From the NCBI GenBank assembly GCA_010279815.1, contig QEOQ01000544.1, forward strand, positions 1,131,352 to 1,156,906: a stretch of 25,555 nucleotides of DNA. Direction: 5' to 3'. The DNA is from Brachionus plicatilis. Lineage: Eukaryota; Rotifera; Eurotatoria; Ploima; Brachionidae. Shown here piece after piece: positions 20,628-25,555 of the stretch. How positions within the stretch are numbered: position 1 is the first letter of the stretch; every line of letters begins with the position of its first letter. The position numbers were made by a program, and so were the translations under genes. The notes under the pieces were generated by a model that was not told the DNA's origin, ran no database searches, and worked only from the letters and a program-made list of their open reading frames with translations.

Positions 20628-21271
20628 TCAACAATAGGTCTCTACAGTCTAATAGTTCAATTATCCTGAGTAAATAAACATATGGAATAAAATTTTTGGC
20701 TTCGATTGGAGTGAAGATATATTCACCGTAAAATACTCACGAAGTACAATTCTATGTCAAGGTATTCTCAATATTTTAGGATAAAGGTGTAAACTACCAT
20801 AACCATTTTCTTAGCTAATTCTTTCCATAACTGTATGAATTTTTATTGCCAAAGTCTGAGAATCAACTTCCTCTCAGTTATTCACGTATTCGATATTCAA
20901 AAAGGGAATTGTACGTGTAAATTTAAACAATACAAAGACTGATTTGAATTTTGTTTTCTCAAAAATTCTGTACTAATAGCTTTAAGGTTTACTTTGATAA
21001 GTATAACTCGAAGTATAACTTTGATAAGGTTTAATTTTGTGTTTTATTCCGGTTCTTTCAATAAAATAATTATTTTCTTAACTTGAAGATATCTTTACGG
21101 CTTTCAATGCTAATTTGTTAGTCAAGTCATCAAGGTTATAATTTTTACAAACTATGATGTTGGATGCAATTAGTGACGATAGATGTTGAAAATCAAAGCC
21201 TTGAGCAGTTAACAAACCAAAAATTGATTTAAAATAAGTCAAAATTAGATGCAATCCAAAATTGCTAACTA
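20628..21271. other. Unassigned degenerate sequence
   Basis: Less AT-rich than the host spacers but with frequent stops in all frames. No family could be named. It may be the rest of the element or gene that held the neighbouring exon. Confidence 0.3.
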
Positions 21272-21418
21272 ATGATTCAAAACGAAGCGCTAAAAAAAGT
21301 AAATATTAATCTTCAGATTATGATTTATGAATTGAAGGCCGATAACAACCGACTTGGAACAAGAATGTGTAGATTTGAAGAAGATTTCAAGATTTTAAAG
21401 TCTCAAATGAAGAAATAA
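21272..21418 (+). pseudogene. Short coiled-coil fragment
   Basis: A 48-codon frame from ATG 21272 to TAA 21416 reads NEALKKVNINLQIMIYELKA and RFEEDFKILKSQMKK, with heptad-like spacing of hydrophobic residues. No start context or partner exon was identified. It could be part of a transposon protein or chance. Confidence 0.25.
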
Positions 21419-21689
21419 AGAGTTTTTAAGCTTGCTCCTCTCTTTTGTCAATCTGTAAATGTTCACGTAAAACAAAAATATCTTTTGCATATGTTTAAAG
21501 ATTTCTGACGATGGTTTTTGTTTTCATTTTAAAATGAAAACAAAAGTCTGACATGTCAACTCATGGGTAAAAAAAAAACTTGAAATGATATTCAATGACA
21601 TTAAGTAAATGAAATCTTTATTGCCGATGAAAATAATCTATTGGAAGCATATAAAAAATAAAAAGTTTCAAGTTTTAGAACTTCAATGA

Positions 21690-22980
21690 CAAAACTTGGG
21701 CTTAATAGAATTTGTAACATCTAAGAAAATTTACTATTATCATTATAACTTTGACAAGAAAGGCACAAAAATAGATTGGTATACCTTAAATACTAGATAC
21801 ATTGAAAAAATGACATGATTCGAAAATTTAAACTTGAGTTTTTTAACTTGCTCGTATCGGTTTCATACCTGCAAAACAACATTTAATTTCCTAAAAATAT
21901 GAGTCTCTCAAAAGATAATTTTTACGCTTTAAAACAATATTCTAGTAGCTTTGTTCATAATAAGGCTACTAATTCGATTTCACCTAATACAGATGAAAGA
22001 TTGGCTTGAAGCAATTTTGGACAATCACGAAACGTTTGTTAAAACCTTTAAATTTAACAATAAACAATTTTTTACAGTACCATCCTCAATGAGATATTAT
22101 TCGTTTCTTTTTTTTTAATTCAACATAAGGGGAACTAAACATATTTCGAAAAATTAAAAATCACTATTTGGATGAGAATTTATCTTTTTATTTTGCATGT
22201 TATGTTCAATTTGATAGCTTTGTATCTTTATTTGAAAGTGAATCTAATGCTTTTATAAATTATACATTTGATCGGCGACAGAATGGTACAAATGTAAGTA
22301 TGGTCAAAATTTTTCACGAATCTTTAGAAAACATTTGAATAAGACGTTAGGTTCTATCACTTGTTGCCATGCTGCTCGACTTTCTTGTGATGGTATCATA
22401 TAGACCAATATGCTTAGATGCTCTTTTTTCCCTATTTCTCGTGATCTGTCAAAATTCACTCAGTCTTGAAATTTGTATCAATAATATGGTATCAATGTTT
22501 AAAATGTGCTATTCGACTTAAAATTGTACCCTATTTGGAAACTAATGAAGCAGTAATGATAGAAATGATAAAGGAGGCTCATTATTTACTCATGGTGAGT
22601 TAAGTACATGGAATTGTATTGGATGGTTAAAAAAAACTACAAATGCGATCATTTGATTTCAATAAGCTCGCGATTAAGTAATTACTTTAATTCTTATCTT
22701 TTTTATTGGAAATCTATCTAATTTTTTATTTCTAGAACTCTGCAACTTCAAAAAAGCTACATTGAACGCTGCGCTTGATAGAAAACATCGGATTAACAAC
22801 ACAGCCAATTGAAAATCAAGCAAACATGGAAATAGGCATCATTAGTTGTGGAGAGTCTGAAACAGATGAGATAGCCGAGCAGCCATTAACAAAAAAGAGT
22901 AGACTAAAAAAAATAAAAAAGTAATAAAGAATAATCGCGGAAGACCAGCCCGATCGAAAAACACAAAAAAATTAATTAAA
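21690..22980 (+). mobile_element. Faint transposon remnant with FLYWCH-like finger and GRP tail
   Basis: At 21699-21818 the plus strand reads LIEFVTSKKIYYYHYNFDKK then GTKIDWYTLNTRY. Shortly after, in another frame, comes CSYRFHT. The order (EFVTS, aromatic run, W, C..R.HT) resembles a damaged FLYWCH finger. Near 22826-22977, an acidic stretch (GESETDEIAEQP) leads through a one-base shift to NNRGRPARSKNTKK, a GRP/AT-hook-like basic tail as found at the end of many MULE transposases. Between them no catalytic motif was recognised. The grouping into one element is a guess. Confidence 0.3.
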
Positions 22981-23187
22981 TTTTTTTTTGTTCTTAAAGA
23001 ATGTAGTTTGTTTAAATTTTTATATTTTTCTAAAAAAAGTAATAAATAAAAAATTTCGTTCTAAATTCATTTTTTTTTTTTTGTAAAAAAATAAACACAG
23101 CTAATAATTATATGCCGATTAAATATTTAAAAAGTTTCTGAAGAAATTATTAAGAGTTTTTTAGACTGCCTAATTAGTAGTGTTGGG

Positions 23188-23451
23188 ATCCGTACAAGCG
23201 GACACTTAACCGGCCAAAATTCGCAGAAACCGTGACCGTGTCCGCATTAGCCGGACAACCTTTAAACGGGCGGTCATTTGGCCGGTCAGCTTGGCGGTCA
23301 AAATTTTAGACCGTATAAAAAACCGGTCAAAAATAAACGGGCGGTCAAATAGCCGGACAACTTTTTGGCGGGCGGTCATTTGGCCGGTAAGCTTGGCGGT
23401 CTAATTTTTGGACCGCCAAAATAAACGGGCGACCAAAAAACAGAAAATAAA
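23188..23451. mobile_element. hAT-like terminus with 102-bp tandem repeat
   Basis: Begins TAGTGTTGGGATCCG, the same terminus as the element near 10060 but in the opposite orientation, and is strikingly GC-rich against its surroundings. From 23248 a 102-bp unit starting TAGCCGGACAAC is repeated at 23350. Each unit carries GGGCGGTCATTTGGCCGGT and short inverted words (GGTC/GACC, CCGG) that could form hairpins. The right terminus was not found and no protein is encoded. Confidence 0.55.
23248..23451 (+). repeat. Two tandem copies of a 102-bp GC-rich unit
   Basis: TAGCCGGACAAC occurs at 23248 and 23350, each followed within about 20 bp by GGGCGGTCATTTGGCCGG and GCTTGGCGGTC. The second copy diverges toward its end. 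A single related block occurs at 9273-9300. Confidence 0.8.
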
Positions 23452-23683
23452 TAAAAAATTAAGCTATTTTAATATTTTTATTTTTTAAACGAAATGTTGT
23501 TTTTTAATTTGAAAAAAATCTACATAAAAAAAGAAAACGTTTATTCTCACTCAAGTTATCTGAGAATAACTAAAAAAATGTAGAATCAAGATAACTTTGA
23601 CTTTTGTAAAAAAATTTAATTATTTATACTCAAAAAAAAAAAAAAGTAAAAATAAAAAAAAGGATTAACACATTATTAAGATA
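23452..23683. other. AT-rich spacer
   Basis: No feature was seen beyond A and T runs. It should hold the 3' end of the minus-strand transposase gene. Confidence 0.5.
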
Positions 23684-25555
23684 TTAATTATTTAGAACAA
23701 TTGTTACATTTCCAGACTTTCTTATATAAGTTCTATTAACACATTTTAAGTGGAAATCATTTTTACAATCACCGCATGTAATCCATTTATTTTCACAAGA
23801 AAGATTGCAAATTTTACAAGATTTCAAAGACTTCAAAAAATGGCCTAATACATTTTCTAACATAATAAATCCATCAGATGTAAAAAACTCTATTATTTGA
23901 TCTTTTATAATACCATTTGTGCAAATAAACCCAGTATTTAATATTTGTGCCGATATTGCTTTTGGATCTACGATAATATTTACTTCATCGATTAATTGCT
24001 TTTTGTCGATAACTGAACTAATAAAATCTTTTGAGTTATCGATAAGAATGAAGCTGATGAAATCGTATAACTGAGTATTTGATTCAATGATTTTGATAGA
24101 CTTTGACTTTTGACTTGTTATTGCTTGACATTTTGTTTTTATTTTTTTTTCGGCTTTAGTTGGAGCCCCTCTCTTTGGAACGTCTTTTGCAAATGCTTTT
24201 TCGGATAAGTCAACTCTTGAATGAATTATTAATAAAGGAGCTGTAGATGTAGTTGCTTCAATCGATTCAGTTGATTCATTGAATTCAGTTGATTCATTTA
24301 ATTCAGTTGATTCAGTTGAATTTGGATTATTTGAAGCTTGATTAGCGTTGTTTTCATTAACAAACATTGAGATGTCTTCGTTCATCATTTCTTTTGGGTC
24401 GTCTTGACCAGAAACTGGTTTTATAATGAAATTTATTCCTTTTTCCCACATTTCTTTGATTATTAATAATTGTTCCATACGATCGTAAAAAAGTTCCGAC
24501 GACTCTTGTGAAACCGTTTGAGCTATCTCATTAATTATACGCTTCGCTTCATTAAAACGAGTGTTTACATCAGTACTAGATTTGGTATTTTCGCGATGAT
24601 TGTTAGTTTTAGTAATTAGACAATTTAGGTTAACATAAGACATTGTATCCGATGTATCATTAACCATTTGAAAGTTATTGTCAGCATAAAATCTATTGCG
24701 CCATCTAGCCGGTATCATGCTTTCGGTAATTATAGGTAAATTTAAGTGTTTACGAATAAAGATAATATGTCTACATGGGAGTAAAGTTGTACCGAAATCA
24801 AGACAATTACAACTTGTATTATTTGAAACTATTGAAGAGTTTTTTGAAGAAACCAACGCGATACTCTCTTCATTTTGTTCCATTTTGTATACAGCTTTTT
24901 CCGAAATATTGTACGATTCTTTCAGTATGTCAGCAGCATAAGGTGTAAACTTTTTGTATATGAATTCTATGAATGGGTTTTTTTGTACAGAACGGTCGAT
25001 GATTACTTTAGTTCGTTGTTTGTAGTCGTTTTCTTCGTACTTTTTCGTTAAAAATTCAATAAGCTTGAAAATACCAGTTAAACATTTGGCAAGCTATTAT
25101 GTAAACTGGATAATTGTTTTTATTTAACGAGGATGTACCATCTATAAATAGAATCTCACCATATTGAGCATACAACTTTTTCATTTCGATATTCTGATAA
25201 TAAACCATTAAAAGGATACTGTTGGTTTCTTCGTCATATATCAAGCGGAAATTATTTTGTTTGTCTTGTTCAATTTGTTTGTTCATTTCTTGTTCAAAAT
25301 CTCTAAGTGGGTATTTTTGGTCTTTATCATTCTTATCTCTGTTTAAGAATTTGTTTCGAATATTCCACATGTCTCGAATAGTTAACCATTTTCCTGTTTT
25401 TTTACCCATGAATTGTGCTATCATTGCTATCATTTTTGCATCGCTACCAGTTTCGAATTGCGAATTGATTTCTACCTCTTAGGCTTCTGATAGTCTACGA
25501 TTATTCGGATGCTTGTTGAAATCGTCTGCGTTAGTTATATGAGCAGGTTCTTTGA
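23684..25555 (-). pseudogene. MULE-type transposase of the ZSWIM class, internally deleted
   Basis: The 5' part (25555 to 25056) reads HPNNRRLSEA, an in-frame TAA at 25479-25481, then IRDMWNIRNKF, and reaches the first catalytic Asp in EILFIDGTSSLNKNNYPVY before running out at ACQMFNW. A second frame (about 25093 to 23684, 467 codons, uninterrupted) takes over with FKLIEFLTKKYEE. It holds a SWIM zinc finger CNCLDFGTTLLPCRH (about 24800), a Ser/Thr/Glu repeat (NESTEF), a basic GAPTKAEKK stretch and a C-terminal PHD-like finger CKICN...CGDCKNDFHLKCV. The pattern matches ZSWIM1/3-type MULE transposases, in which SWIM follows an RNase H-like DDE core. The second and third catalytic residues are missing between the two frames, so a large core deletion joined them near 25085. 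The gene continues past the right edge. Confidence 0.7.

Noticed and set aside
9270..23451. One giant composite transposon bounded by the two TAGTGTTGG termini
   Set aside because: The termini are in inward-facing rather than outward-ending positions for such a unit, and each lies beside its own internal repeats, so two truncated copies explain the data better.
24696..25482. Plus-strand frames opposite the ZSWIM-type transposase
   Set aside because: They are antisense shadows without domains.

Overview
The window looks like a piece of a very AT-rich animal nuclear genome. Host genes have compact introns (mostly 50-70 nt, one of about 100 nt) with GT-AG ends, and the intergenic DNA is full of decayed transposons. 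A monogonont rotifer (Brachionus-like) fits the base composition, intron size and transposon mix, but this is inference; another AT-rich invertebrate is possible. No prokaryotic features were seen.

Layout. Positions 1-8040 hold host genes. On the minus strand are the N-terminal exons of a pecanex homologue (3194 to 1993, running off the left side) and, upstream of it, a complete three-exon C1D/Rrp47-type exosome cofactor (4230 to 3567). On the plus strand is a complete but divergent heterotrimeric G-protein alpha subunit (6649-8040, three exons, 406 aa). None of these three genes needs a frameshift, so base-calling here appears good.

Positions 9270-25555 are a transposon graveyard with nested insertions. 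A hAT-like GC-rich repeat (about 9270-10060) is split by a 650-bp Merlin-type element with 26-bp inverted repeats and an 8-bp target duplication. A Jockey/CR1-like LINE (about 10.7-14.35 kb) follows; it has lost its endonuclease domain and carries stops and frameshifts. A 5.7-kb CACTA/EnSpm-like element (14556-20287) has inverted ends, a 3-bp target duplication and palindromic subterminal repeats. It carries two minus-strand genes: a decayed Transposase_21-type transposase and a four-exon accessory gene. It is itself split by a 792-bp pogo/Tigger-type element with a TA duplication. The next 3 kb hold an unrecognised minus-strand exon and faint plus-strand remnants (FLYWCH-like finger, basic GRP tail). 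A second hAT-like end with a 102-bp tandem repeat follows. Last is a minus-strand MULE-type transposase of the ZSWIM class with an internal deletion, a SWIM finger and a C-terminal PHD-like finger, running off the right edge.

The host genes are unrelated in function (membrane protein, RNA decay, signalling). The most interesting part is the CACTA-like element, because its end structure, transposase and unusual accessory protein can all be read together. Exon joins were worked out by eye from splice signals, reading phase and remembered family similarity; no database search was run.
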